Below are positions 12,001-27,100 of a stretch of DNA of 64,000 nt, in pieces. Each line of letters starts with the position of its first letter. Positions within the stretch are counted from its first letter, which is position 1. Made by a program: the position numbers and the translations under genes. Source of the stretch: Petrolisthes cinctipes (lineage: Eukaryota > Arthropoda > Malacostraca > Decapoda > Porcellanidae); assembly GCA_033782935.1 (NCBI GenBank), contig JAWQEG010000504.1:708501-772500 (forward strand). Reading direction: 5' to 3'. The notes under the pieces are model-generated. The model made no database searches. It had not been told where the DNA came from and was given only the letters and a program-made list of their open reading frames with translations.

Positions 12001-15000
12001 TACATCTACAATCACTACATCTATAGCCTCAACTACTACATATAAAACCACTGCATCTACAACCACTACATCTATAACTTCAACTACTACATCTACAACC
12101 ATAACCATTACATCTACAACCACAACATATACATTCACATCCACTACATCTACAACCACAACCACTACATCTAAAACCACAACCAATATTTTTATAACAA
12201 CTACATCAACAACCACTTCATTTACAACCACAACCACTATTTCTACAATTACTACATCTACAACCACTATATCCACAACGACAATATCTACACTCACTAC
12301 ACCTACAACCACTACATCCACAACCACAACCCCTACATCTACAACCACAGCCCCTTCATCTACAACCAAAACCACTATATCTACAACCACAACCACTACA
12401 TCAACAACTACATCAACAAACACAAACACTACATCTACAACCACTACACCTACAACCACAACAACTACATCTACAACCACACCTACTTCAACAGCTACAT
12501 CAACTATATCACCAATATCTTTATTAACAACCACTTCATCTACAACCACAACCACTACATCTACAACTAAAGCCACTACATCTACAACCACTACATCTAC
12601 AACCACAATCACAACCACTACACTTACAACCACTACATCTACAACCACTACATCTACAACCACAATCACAACCACTACAACTACAACCACTACATCTTCA
12701 ACCACTACATCTACAACCACAACCACATCTACTACATCTACAAACACAATCACTGCATCTAAAACTACAACCACTGAATCTACAACTACTACATTTACAA
12801 CCATAACCACTATATCTACAACCACTACATCTACAACCATTATATCTTCGACTACATTCACTACATCAACAACCACTATGTCTACAACCACTACATCTAC
12901 AACTGAAACCACATCTACAACCACTGTATCTACCACCACTAAATTTACAACCATAACCACTACATCTACAACAACTATATATACTACCACAACCACTACA
13001 TTTACAACCATAACCACTACATCTACAACCAAAGCTACCACATCTACAACCACTGCATCTACCACCACTATATCTACAACCAGAACCACTACATCTACAA
13101 CCATTACATCTACTACTACAACAACTACATATACAACAATAATCACTACATCTACAACCACAACCATTACTTCTACAATCACTACATCTACTTTTACAAC
13201 CATAACATCTACAACCACTAAATCTACAACAACAACCACTACATCTACAATCACGACATCAACAACCACAACCTCTACATCAACAACCACAACCACTACA
13301 TCTACAACTATAACCACTGCATCTACAACCACAACAACTACATCTATACCCACTACATCTACAACCACAACCCCTACTTCTTCAACCACAACGTCTACAA
13401 CCACAACTACTATCTATACAACTACTACATCTATAACCACAACAACTACATCTACAACCACAACAACTACATCTACAACCACAACATCTACAACCACTAC
13501 ATATACAACCACTCCATCTACAACTACTACATCTACAACCACAACTACTACATTTACAACCCCAATGACTACACCTACAACCACAACTACTACATCTACA
13601 ACCACTATATCTACAACCACCATATCTACAACCACAACCACTACATCTACAACCACAACCACTACATCTACAACCACAACCACTACATCTACAACCACAC
13701 CCACTACATCTGTAACCTTTCTCACTACAACTAAAACCGCAACCACTATATCTACAACTACTACATCTACAATCACTACATCTATAGCCTCAACTACTAC
13801 ATATAAAACCACTGCATCTACAACCACTACATCTAAAACTTCAACTACTACATCTACAACCATAACCATTACATCTACAACCACAACATATACATTCACA
13901 TCCACTACATCTACAACCACAACCACTACATCTAAAACCACAACCAATATTTTTACAACAACTACATCAACAACCACTTCATTTACAACCACAACCACTA
14001 TTTCTACAATTACTACATCTACAACCACTATATCCACAACGACAATATCTACACTCACTACACCTACAACCACTACATCCACAACCACAACCCCTACATC
14101 TACGACCACAGCCCCTACATCTACAACCAAAACCACTATATCTACAACCACAACCACTACATCAACAAATACATCAATAATCACAAGCACTACATCTACA
14201 ACCACTACACCTACAACCACAACAACTACATCTACAACCACACCTACTTCATCAACAGCTACAACAACTATATCACCAACATCTTTATCAACAACCACTT
14301 CATCTACAACCACAACCACTACTACTACAACCAAAGCCACTACATCTACAACCACTACATCTACAACCACAATCACAACCACTACACTTACAACCACTTC
14401 ATCTACAACTGCAACATCTACAATTAAAACCACTACATCTACAACCACAATCACAACCACTACAACTACAACCACTACATCTACAACCAAAACTACCACA
14501 TATACAACCACTGCATCTACCACCACTATATCTACAACCAGAACCACTACATCTACAACCATTACATCTACTACCACAACAACTACATATACAACAATAA
14601 CCACTACATCTACAACCACAACCATTACTTCTACAATCACTACATCTACATTTACAACCATAACATCTACAACCACTAAATCTACAACAACAACTAATAC
14701 ATCTACAACCACTACATCTACAATCACGACATCAACAACCACAACCTCTACATCAACAACCACAACCACTATATCTACAACCACTATATCTACAACCACA
14801 ACCACTACATCTACAATTACAAAAACCCCTACTTCTACAACCACTTCACCTACATCTACAACCATTACATCAACAACAACTATATCTACGACCACAAATA
14901 CTACATCTATAACTACAACCAATACATTTACAACCACAATCACAACATCTACAATCACAACTACAAACACAACATCTACAACCATTACATCCACAACCAC

Positions 15001-15101
15001 TCCATCTACAACCACTACTGCTACAACCACAACAACTACCACTACATTTACACCCACAAACACTACAACCACAACAACCCCCAAACCGTCGTTGTATTAC
15101 G
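9036..15101 (+). CDS. Exon 2: PPPPTTTE repeats and giant Thr-rich mucin tract
   Basis: One uninterrupted 6066-base exon. It opens with GPGPVTTE and sixteen 9-residue repeats of the type SPPPPTTTE (9060-9490). About 1,850 residues of Thr with regular Ser follow, built on codon blocks ACA TCT ACA ACC ACA ACC ACT. Such density of Thr/Ser is the hallmark of mucin-type O-glycosylated stalks, so an extended, glycosylated extracellular spacer is inferred. Cys is absent from the tract and charged residues are rare. The exon starts after TTTCAG and ends TTG TAT TAC G before GTAATA. Read through the donor, the frame stops six codons later. The plus strand is almost free of G here, which is why its complement also stays open for long stretches; those antisense frames are composition artefacts. 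Confidence 0.8.
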
Positions 15102-18100
15102 GTAATATACAAATTTAACCTTTTATATCGTTAAGTACATTGGTACAAAATGTTATCAGATGTCTTAGGCCTATGGCTAATTAAAGAAGAAGTTATATGC
15201 ATGAGAACCCATGCTAAAGAAATATACACAGGTTCAATATAGATTGTATGCAGGACTTTTATCAGTAATGGTCACCTCCAAAGCCAAATTATCTAAGGAA
15301 GGAACATAATATGTATTAATTTCTCCGAGACAAGGACTAAAGTGCTTTTTGTTCGAAATGTATGCATAGTGTAGTGTAAAGTTTTCTCTTTCCATTAGCG
15401 AGAGTAGTCACGCTATCTATTTGACTGGTGGTTATCATTCCAAGGTAGCGTGGGTGTGAAGGGAGAATATATAGTTATTCAAATCACATACATACATTTA
15501 CATTCTAACAGCGAATTGCGGAGAGTTCATAAGCAACGATAACTCATCAAGCGTGGAGGCCATTCAGGGCGAGTACCCTTACTATGTGCTGGTGGTGTCA
15601 ACAATCTCTGGTTCTCCATACTATTGTGGGGGATCGATCATCAAGGCACAGTGGATCTTGACTGCTGCTCACTGCTTCTTTGATTCTAATGGGTAGGTAT
15701 GTTAATCAATATTGACATTTCCTATTTCTTGTATGGACATGACAGCAACAATCACTTCCAAGCTAAAATCCTGCCAATGGGATTTAGTGGGACACCTTTT
15801 GGGAACCCAATGGTTATGTTCACCAAGTTTTATCTGATTTAAGCTTGCAATTTAGAAGTTTTATGACTCATACACAAACACACAATTACTTTCAATATTA
15901 TTTACACCCTTCTTCCCCATCTCTTTCTCTATCTATCTCACAGAACTGAGGCCGAAATTGTAGAAGTGCGTGCAGGGGACATTGAATTGGATATGCTGAA
16001 CGATTTACCCGTCAAAACCTTCATTACACATGAGGATTATTATGAATCAGAAAACAGTGTGGTAAATAAATATAAATTCTTTTTAACATGTTAGCAGCCA
16101 GTATTGATATATTATTGTATTTTGATTAGCTGTGGAAAACCAATTAGCATACAAAACACCTACAACTGCTAATAATCTCAAAGTTTATGTATAGTTATAT
16201 TTGCAAACTCAAAATGATATTTCGTGACTATCTAAAGAAATAACTTACTAAGAATGAACTGATGGTAGTCAAATACTTAATTAAATCTCTCTCTCTCTCT
16301 CTCTCTCTTCCACCAGATCAATGACGTGGCAGTGATTCAACTGTCAAGCCCTGTTACCTTTTCTACTAGGATGAAACCCATATGTGTGCCACAAGGAATT
16401 CTCATAGACGGGTTTACAAATTCTTATCAACCAGCTTGGGGCACGTTTACGGAAGGAAGTGAGTTACATCCATACATACACAATATTATTACATATAATC
16501 AATCAAACACTGTACTTATTTATACCAAATCTAACCAATCCTAACATGAAGCTAGCATTATGTATAATACGGGTATTGTATTGTGTGTTAATAAGCAGCA
16601 CAACCAACCTATCCTCTCCAAACATTACCCAACACGGTTTATTTGAAACTAACCCATTCCACTCTAGTACACAGTAACCCAAAGAACAGGATGTTCTCCC
16701 AATCTATTCTAACCTAACCCTACCCAACTTAAAGGGAGACTTGATGGTAAATTAAAAGACTGTCGACTCCTCCAAATTATCCTAAGAAAGAGAAGACCTC
16801 AATGTTAGTGACAGGGGATCCATTTTGTGGCACATGTTGGAGGAGTCAGTAGCCCTTCAATTTACCAAAAGGAGTATCTCCTTAACAATTAATATACAAC
16901 TTCTCACAACAGTCCAGCCAAACTCCACAATCCAAGGTTCAAAGAAGTATATAGGTACACAAGGATGCTTCAGCCAGATGATAATGCCAATAGATGAAGC
17001 CCAGTATATATGTGGGATAACTTCGACGTTCCAGTGTGAGGTATGTATGTTCAATATTATTATCAACATCAGTTAATGAAATGACAACGTTGATACCTTG
17101 CAATATTTGCCAAAGACCAAGTTACATACCAATAAATCTTGCGTGTGCTTGGGTTTTGGAAAAACTTTAATGGGGGTCGTGAAGATGATAGCAATGAATC
17201 AATTACATACATGGTAACACTTCCACTATTTCCACACAGGGTGATATGGGAGGCCCTGTGGTGGTGCAGTTAAATGATTTACAGTGGGTACAAGTCGGCA
17301 TTGCCAGCTACGCAGAAAGAGAATGCCCACCAAATGGTGTCAATTATGATGTTGTATACACAAGAGTTGCCTACTACATAGACTGGATCAGTAACAAAAC
17401 CACTACATCTACAACCACTACATCTACAACCCCAACCACTACATCTACAACCACTACATCAACAAACACAAGCACTACATCTACAACCACAACATCAACA
17501 ACCACAATCACAACCACTACACCTGCAAACATTTCATCTACAACTTCAACATCTACAATTAAAACCACTACATCTACAACCACAATCACAACGACTACAC
17601 CTACAACCACTACACCTATCACCACTACATCTACAACCACAAACCCTACATCTACAACCACAACCCCTACATATACAACCAAAACCACTATATCTACAAC
17701 TACAACCACTACATCAACAACAACAACATCAACAAAAAAAAGCACTACATCTACAACCACTACACCTACAACCACAATAACAACATCTACAACCACAACA
17801 ACTACATCTACAACCACACCTACTTCATCAACAACTACAGCTCCTACATCTACAACCACTACCACTAAATCTACAATCACACACCCTATGTCTACGACCA
17901 CAACCACAACTATTACATCTACAACCACAACCACTAAAACTAAAACAACAACCAGTACATTTACATCTACTACAACCACAACCACTAGATCTACAACCTC
18001 AACCACTACATCTACAACCACACCCACTACATCTACAACCACTACATCTACAACCACAATCACAACCACTACAACCACTTCATCTACAACTACAACATCT

Positions 18101-21100
18101 ACAATTAAAACTACTTCATTTACAACCACTACATCTACAACCACAATCATAACCACTACACCTACAACCACTACACCTACAACCACTACATCTACAACCA
18201 CAAACCCTACATCTACAACCACAATCCCTACATATACAACCAAAACCACTTTATCTACAACCATAAATACTACATCAACAACAACTACATCAACAAACAC
18301 AAGCACTACATCTACAACCACTACACCTACAACCACAACAACAACATCTACAACCACAGCAACTACATCTACAACCACACCTACTTCATCAACAACTACA
18401 GCTCCTACATCTAAAACCACTACTACTACATCTACAATCACACACCCTATGTCTACGACCACAACCACAACTATTACATCTACAACAGCAACCACTGCAT
18501 CTACAACCACAACCACTACAACTAAAATAACAACCAGTACATTTACATCTACTACAACCACTAGATCCACAACCTCAACCACTACATCTACAACCACAAC
18601 CACTACATCTACAACCACTACATCTACAATTACAACTACACCATCTACAACCACTACATGTACAACTACAACATTTAAAACCACAACCACTATATCAACA
18701 TCTTTATCATCAACCACTTCATCTACAACCACACCCACTACATCTACAACCACTACATTTACAACCACAACTAATACATCTACAACCACTACATCTACAA
18801 TCACGACATCAACAACCACAACCACTACATCAACAACCACAATCACTACATCTACAACCACTATATCTACAACCGCAACCACTACATCTACAATTACAAA
18901 AACCACTACTTCTACAACAACTTCACCTACATCTACAACCATTACATCAACAACCACTATATCTACTACCACAAATACTACATCTATAACTACAACCAAT
19001 ACATTTACAACCACAATCACAACATCTACAATCACAACTACAAACACAACATCTACAACCATTACATCCACAACCACTCCATCTACAACCACTACTGCTA
19101 CAACCACAACAATTACCACTACATTTACACCCACAAACACTACAACCACAACAACCCCCATACCGTCGTTGTATTACGGTAATATACAAATTTAACCTTT
19201 TATTTCGTTAAGTACATTGGTACAAAATGTTGTCAGATGTCTTAGGCCTATGGCTAATTAAAGAAGAAGTTATATGCATGAGAACCCATGCTAAAGAAAT
19301 ATACACAGGTTCAATATAGATTGTATGCAGGACTTTTATCAGTAATGGTCACCTCCAAAGCCAAATTATCTAAGGAAGGAACATAATATGTATTAATTTC
19401 TCCGAGACAAGGACTAAAGTGCTTTTTGTTCGAAATGTATGCATAGTGTAGTGTAAAGTTTTCTCTTTCCATTAGCGAGAGTAGTCACGCTATCTATTTG
19501 ACTGGTGGTTATCATTCCAAGGTAGCGTGGGTGTGAAGGGAGAATATATAGTTATTCAAATCACATACATACATTTGCATTCTGACAGCGAATTGCGGTG
19601 AGTTCATAAGCAACGATAACTCATCAAGCGTGGAGGCCATTCAGGGCGAGTACCCTTACTATGTGCTGGTGGTGTCAACAATCTCTGGTTCTCCGTACTA
19701 TTGTGGGGGATCAATCATCAAGGCACAGTGGATCTTGACTGCTGCTCACTGCTTCTTTGATTCTAATGGGTAGGTATATTAATCAATATTGACATTTCCT
19801 ATTTCTTGTATGGACATGACAGCCACAATCACTCCCTAGCTAAAATCCTGCCAATGGGATTTAGTGGGACACCTTTTGGGAACCCAATGGTTATGTTCAC
19901 CAAGTTTTATCTGATTTAAGCTTGCAATTTAGAAGTTTTATGACTCATACACAAACACACAATTACTTTCAATATTATTTACACCCTTCTTTCCCATCTC
20001 TTTCTCTATCTATCTCACAGAACTGAGGCCGAAATTGTAGAAGTGCGTGCAGGGGACATTGAATTGGATATGCTGAACGATTTACCAGTCAAAACCTTCA
20101 TTACACATGAGGATTATTATGAATCAGAAAACAGTGTGGTAAATAAATATAAATTCTTTTTAACATGTTAGCAGCCAGTATTGATATATTATTGTATTTT
20201 GATTAGCTGTGGAAAACCAATTAGCATACAAAACACCTACAACTGCTAATAATCTCAAAGTTTTTGTATAGTTATATTTACAAACTCAAAATGATATTTC
20301 GTGATGAGTAAATGGTTCATATAATCTATACTTACTTTTTTATTTCAAGCAGTTTTATCTTTTAATTTGCATCATGACTATCTAAAGAAATAACTTACTA
20401 AGAATGAACTGATGGTAGTCAAATACTTAATTAAATCTCTCTCTCTCTCTCTCTCTCTCTTCCACCAGATCAATGACGTGGCAGTGATTCAACTGTCAAG
20501 CCCTGTTACCTTTTCTACTAGGATGAAACCCATATGTGTGCCACAAGGAATTCTCATAGACGGGTTTACAAATTCTTATCAACCAGCTTGGGGCACGTTT
20601 ACGGAAGGAAGTGAGTTACAGCCACACATACACAATATTCGTACATATAATCAATCACACACTGTACTTATTTACACCAAATCTAACCAATCCTAACATG
20701 AAGCGAGCATTATGTATAATACGGGTATTGTATTGTGTGTTAATAAGCAGCACAACCAACCTATCTTCTCCAAACATTACCCAACACGGTTTATTTGAAA
20801 CTAACCCATTCCACTCTAATACACAATAACCCAAAGAACAGGATGTTCTCCCAATCTATTCTAACCTAACCCTACCCAACTTAAAGGGAGACTTGATGGT
20901 AAATTAAAAGACTGTCGACTCCTCCAAATTATCCTAAGAAAGAGAAGACCTCAATGTTAGTGACAGGGGATCCATTTTGTGGCACAGGTTGGAGGAGTCA
21001 GTAGCCCTTCAATTTACCAAAAGGAGTATCTCCTTAACAATTAATATACAACTTCTCACAACAGTCCAGCCAAACTCCACCATCCAAGGTTCAAAGAAGT

Positions 21101-24100
21101 ATATAGGTACACAAGGATGCTTCAGCCAGATGATAATGCCAATAGATGAAGCCCAGTTTATATGTGGCATAACTTCGACGTTCCAATGTGAGGTATGTAT
21201 GTTCAATATTATTATCAACATCAGTTAATGAAATGACAACGTTGACACCTTGCAATATTTGCCAAAGACCAAGTTACATACCAATAAATCTTGCGTGTGC
21301 TTGGGTTTTGGAAAAACTTTAATGGGGGTCGTGAAGATGATAGCAATGAATCAATTACATACATGGTAACACTTCCACTATTTCCACACAGGGTGATATG
21401 GGAGGCCCTGTGGTGGTGCAGTTAAATGATTTACAGTGGGTACAAGTCGGCATTGCCAGCTACGCAGAAAGAGAATGCCCACCAAATGGTGTCAATTATG
21501 ATGTTGTATACACAAGAGTTGCCTACTACATAGACTGGATCAGTAACAAAACCACTACATCTACAACCACTACATCTACAACCCCAACCACTACATCTAC
21601 AACCACTACATCAACAAACACAAGCACTACATCTACAACCACAACATCAACAACCACAATCACAACCACTACACCTGCAAACATTTCATCTACAACTTCA
21701 ACATCTACAATTAAAACCACTACATCTACAACCACAATCACAACGACTACACCTACAACCACTACACCTATCACCACTACATCTACAACCACAAACCCTA
21801 CATCTACAACCACAACCCCTACATATACAACCAAAACCACTATATCTACAACTACAACCACTACATCAACAACAACAACATCAACAAAAAAAAGCACTAC
21901 ATCTACAACCACTACACCTACAACCACAATAACAACATCTACAACCACAACAACTACATCTACAACCACACCTACTTCATCAACAACTACAGCTCCTACA
22001 TCTACAACCACTACCACTAAATCTACAATCACACACCCTATGTCTACGACCACAACCACAACTATTACATCTACAACCACAACCCCTGCATCTACAACCA
22101 CAACCACTAAAACTAAAACAACAACCAGTACATTTACATCTACTACAACCACAACCACTAGATCTACAACCTCAACCACTACATCTACAACCACACCCAC
22201 TACATCTACAACCACAACATCTACAACCACAATCACAACCACTACAACTACAACATCTACAATTAAAACCACTTTATTTACAACCACTACATCTACAACC
22301 ACAATCATAACCACTACACCTACAACCACTACACCTACAACCACTACATCTACAACCACAAACCCTACATCTACAACCACAATCCCTACATATACAACCA
22401 AAACCACTTTATCTACAACCATAAATACTACATCAACAACAACTACATCAACAAACACAAGCACTACATCTACAACCACTACACCTACAACCACAACAAC
22501 AACATCTACAACCACAACAACTACATCTACAACCACACCTACTTCATCAACAACTACAGCTCCTACATCTAAAACCACTACTACTACATCTACAATCACA
22601 CACCCTATGTCTACGACCACAACCACAACTATTACATCTACAACAGCAACCACTGCATCTACAACCACAACCACTACAACTAAAATAACAACCAGTACAT
22701 TTACATCTACTACAACCACTAGATCCACAACCTCAACCACTACATCTACAACCACAACCACTACATCTACAACCACTACATCTACAATTACAACTACACC
22801 ATCTACAACCACTACATGTACAACTACAACATTTAAAACCACAACCACTATATCAACATCTTTATCATCAACCACTTCATCTACAACCACACCCACTACA
22901 TCTACAACCACTACATTTACAACCACAACTAATACATCTACAACCACTACATCTACAATCACGACATCAACAACCACAACCACTACATCAACAACCACAA
23001 TCACTACATCTACAACCACTATATCTACAACCACAACCACTACATCTACAATTACAAAAACCACTACTTCTACAACCACTGCACCTACATCTACAACCAT
23101 TACATCAACAACCACTATATCTACTACCACAAATACTACATCTATAACTACAACCAATACATTTACAACCACAATCACAACATCTACAATCACAACTACA
23201 AACACAACATCTACAACCATTACATCCACAACCACTCCATCTACAACCACTACTGCTACAACCACAACAATTACCACTACATTTACACCCACAAACACTA
23301 CAACCACAACAACCCCCATACCGTCGTTGTATTACGGTAATATACAAATTTAACCTTTTATTTCGTTAAGTACATTGGTACAAAATGTTGTCAGATGTCT
23401 TAGGCCTATGGCTAATTAAAGAAGAAGTTATATGCATGAGAACCCATGCTAAAGAAATATACACAGGTTCAATATAGATTGTATGCAGGACTTTTATCAG
23501 TAATGGTCACCTCCAAAGCCAAATTATCTAAGGAAGGAACATAATATGTATTAATTTCTCCGAGACAAGGACTAAAGTGCTTTTTGTTCGAAATGTATGC
23601 ATAGTGTAGTGTAAAGTTTTCTCTTTCCATTAGCGAGAGTAGTCACGCTATCTATTTGACTGGTGGTTATCATTCCAAGGTAGCGTGGGTGTGAAGGGAG
23701 AATATATAGTTATTCAAATCACATACATACATTTACATTCTGACAGCGAATTGCGGTGAGTTCATAAGCAACGATAACTCATCAAGCGTGGAAGCCATTC
23801 AGGGCGAGTACCCTTACTATGTGCTGGTGGTGTCAACAATCTCTGGTTCTCCGTACTATTGTGGGGGATCAATCATCAAGGCACAGTGGATCTTGACTGC
23901 TGCTCACTGCTTCTTTGATTCTAATGGGTAGGTATATTAATCAATATTGACATTTCCTATTTCTTGTATGGACATGACAGCCACAATCACTTCCTAGTTA
24001 AAATCCTGCCAATGGGATTTAGTGGGACACCTTTTGGGAACCCAATGGTTATGTTCACCAAGTTTTATCTGATTTAAGCTTGCAATTTAGAAGTTTTATG

Positions 24101-27100
24101 ACTCATACACAAACACACAATTACTTTCAATATTATTTACACCCTTCTTTCCCATCTCTTTCTCTATCTATCTCACAGAACTGAGGCCGAAATTGTAGAA
24201 GTGCGTGCAGGGGACATTGAATTGGATATGCTGAACGATTTACCAGTCAAAACCTTCATTACACATGAGGATTATTATGAATCAGAAAACAGTGTGGTAA
24301 ATAAATATAAATTCTTTTTAACATGTTAGCAGCCAGTATTGATATATTATTGTATTTTGATTAGCTGTGGAAAACCAATTAGCATACAAAACACCTACAA
24401 CTGCTAATAATCTCAAAGTTTTTGTATAGTTATATTTACAAACTCAAAATGATATTTCGTGATGAGTAAATGGTTCATATAATCTATACTTACTTTTTTA
24501 TTTCAAGCAGTTTTATCTTTTAATTTGCATCATGACTATCTAAAGAAATAACTTACTAAGAATGAACTGATGGTAGTCAAATACTTAATTAAATCTCTCT
24601 CTCTCTCTCTCTCTCTTCCACCAGATCAATGACGTGGCAGTGATTCAACTGTCAAGCCCTGTTACCTTTTCTACTAGGATGAAACCCATATGTGTGCCAC
24701 AAGGAATTCTCATAGACGGGTTTACAAATTCTTATCAACCAGCTTGGGGCACGTTTACGGAAGGAAGTGAGTTACATCCATAAATACACAATATTCGTAC
24801 ATATAATCAATCACACACTGTACTTATTTACACCAAATCTAACCAATCCTAACATGAAGCGAGCATTATGTATAATACGGGTATTGTATTGTGTGTTAAT
24901 AAGCAGCACAACCAACCTATCCTCTCCAAACATTACCCAACACGGTTTATTTGAAACTAACCCATTCCACTCTAATACACAATAACCCAAAGAACAGGAT
25001 GTTCTCCCAATCTATTCTAACCTAACCCTACCCAACTTAAAGGGAGACTTGATGGTAAATTAAAAGACTGTCGACTCCTCCAAATTATCCTAAGAAAGAG
25101 AAGACCTCAATGTTAGTGACAGGGGATCCATTTTGTGGCACAGGTTGGAGGAGTCAGTAGCCCTTCAATTTACCAAAAGGAGTATCTCCTTAACATTTAA
25201 TATACAACTTCTCACAACAGTCCAGCCAAACTCCACCATCCAAGGTTCAAAGAAGTATATAGGTACACAAGGATGCTTCAGCCAGATGATAATGCCAATA
25301 GATGAAGCCCAGTTTATATGTGGCATAACTTCGACGTTCCAATGTGAGGTATGTATGTTCAATATTATTATCAACATCAGTTAATGAAATGACAACGTTG
25401 ACACCTTGCAATATTTGCCAGAGACCAAGTTACATACCATTAAATCTTGCGTGTGCTTGGGTTTTGGATAAACTTTAATGGGGGTCGTGAAGATGATAGC
25501 AATGAATCAATTACATACATGGGAACACTCTCACTATTTCCACACAGGGTGATATGGGAGGCCCTGTGGTGGTGCAGTTAAATGATTTACAGTGGGTACA
25601 AGTCGGCATCGCCAGCTACGCAAAAAGAGAATGCCCACCAAATGGTGTCAATTATGATGTTGTATACACAAGAGTTGCCTACTACATAGACTGGATCAGT
25701 AACAAAACCACTACATCTACAACCACTACATCTACAACCACAACCACTACATCTACAACCACTATATCTACAACCACAACCACTACATCTACAACCACTA
25801 CATCTCCAACCACAGCATCTACAACCACTACATCTACAACTACTACATATACAACTGCCACATCTAAAACTACTATATATACAACCATTACATCTACAAC
25901 TACTACATATACAACCACTACATCTACAACAACTACATTCACAACCACAACCACTTCTTCTACAACAACAACCACTAAACCTACAATCACTACATCAACA
26001 ACCGCAACTACTACATTTACAACAACAACCTCTACATCTATAACCACAGCCACTATATCTACAACAACAAACACAAAATCTACAACCATTACATCTACAA
26101 CCACTACTGCTACAAACACAACAACTACCACTCCATTTACACCCACTAACACTACAACCACAACAACCCCCTTACCATCGTTGTATTACGGTAATATACA
26201 AATTTATCCTTTTATTTAGTTAAGTACAGTCGGCAAAAAAAGTTTCGTTACCACCCCTACATTAATATTAACATGGGTAAGCGCGGTAGGGTTAATACTC
26301 TACCGACTGTGCAGGTGTGCCTCGTTATCCGAGACTTCCAAGACGGGCATCGTCTTCGGCCCGCCAATAATACTTAAGCCGCGGCAGTGACTAACTTTTT
26401 TTTTTATATCAAAAGCTTAGCTGATTTTAGATTAAATTTTGAGTGTTCAAGAACTCTTACTATTTAAATATTCATTATTAAACATAAGAAAATGAATTTT
26501 TTAGTATTTTAAAACGAAAAATAACCATGAAAAACACAAATAAAATAGCACTAGGTGAAACGTCATTCCTGCTTGAATGCCCACGAGACACTGAGGGAGG
26601 GGCACGGAGGCTGGGCCTGGGTGGCCCTCGCGTCACACCTGACTCGCCAGTCAGGCATACCAACATTACATCAGACTGTTAAAAGGATGGTAGCGAAATT
26701 TTTTTGCCGACAGTACATTGGTACAAAATGTTGTCAGATGTCTTAGGACTATGGCTAATTAAAAATGTTTTATGCATGAGATCCCACGCTAAAGAAATAT
26801 ACACAGGTTCAATATAGATTGCATGCAGAACTTTTATCAGTAATGGTCATTTCCAAAGCCAAATTATCTAAAGAAGGAAAATAATATGTATTAATTTCTC
26901 CGACACAAGGACTAAAGTGCTTTTTGTTCGAAATGTATGCATAGTGTAGTGTAAAGTTTTCTCTTTCCATTAGCGAGAGTAGTCACGCTATCTATTTGAC
27001 TGGTGGTTATCATTCCAAGGTAGCGTGGGTGTGAAGGGAGAATATATAGTTATTCAAATCACATACATACATTTGCATTCTGACAGCGAATTGCGGAGAG

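Larger units (their letters stand above)
7934..17690. repeat. Left arm of a large inverted duplication (partner 48608-56442)
   Basis: From about 7934 the sequence matches the reverse complement of 56442 downwards. The match covers the (GT)n tract, signal exon, first intron, Pro/Thr exon, the first SPH domain with its introns, and the start of the following Thr-rich tract. The arms differ by indels, mainly in repeat copy number: the Pro/Thr exon is 6066 bp here and 3150 bp in the partner. The 62-base intron block near 20305-20370 of unit 2 is missing here but present in the partner. Arm limits in the Thr-rich DNA are approximate. Confidence 0.8.

Noticed and set aside
10009..15084. Very long Val/Asp-rich open frames on the minus strand, and similar ones at 17374-19161, 21526-23319 and on the plus strand at 52225-55494
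   Set aside because: They are the complement of the Thr-codon array (ACA/ACC/ACT read backwards as TGT/GGT/AGT in a shifted frame). They cross the splice boundaries, and the sense frame has signal, splice and SPH continuity that these lack.
16459..16680. Small open frames in the intron after the Asp exon, repeated in each unit
   Set aside because: They lie between a strong GTGAGT donor and the next acceptor and recur only because the intron was duplicated; codon changes between copies do not conserve a protein.
15512..17395. Active trypsin-like protease
   Set aside because: GDMGGP lacks the nucleophile Ser, residue 189 is Phe in place of Asp, and no IVGG activation site is present.
15512..26190. 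Four independent tandem SPH genes instead of one
   Set aside because: Units 2-4 have no start codon, signal exon or promoter-like region before their first exon, which needs one base from the preceding Thr exon. Kept as an alternative that transcript data could revive.
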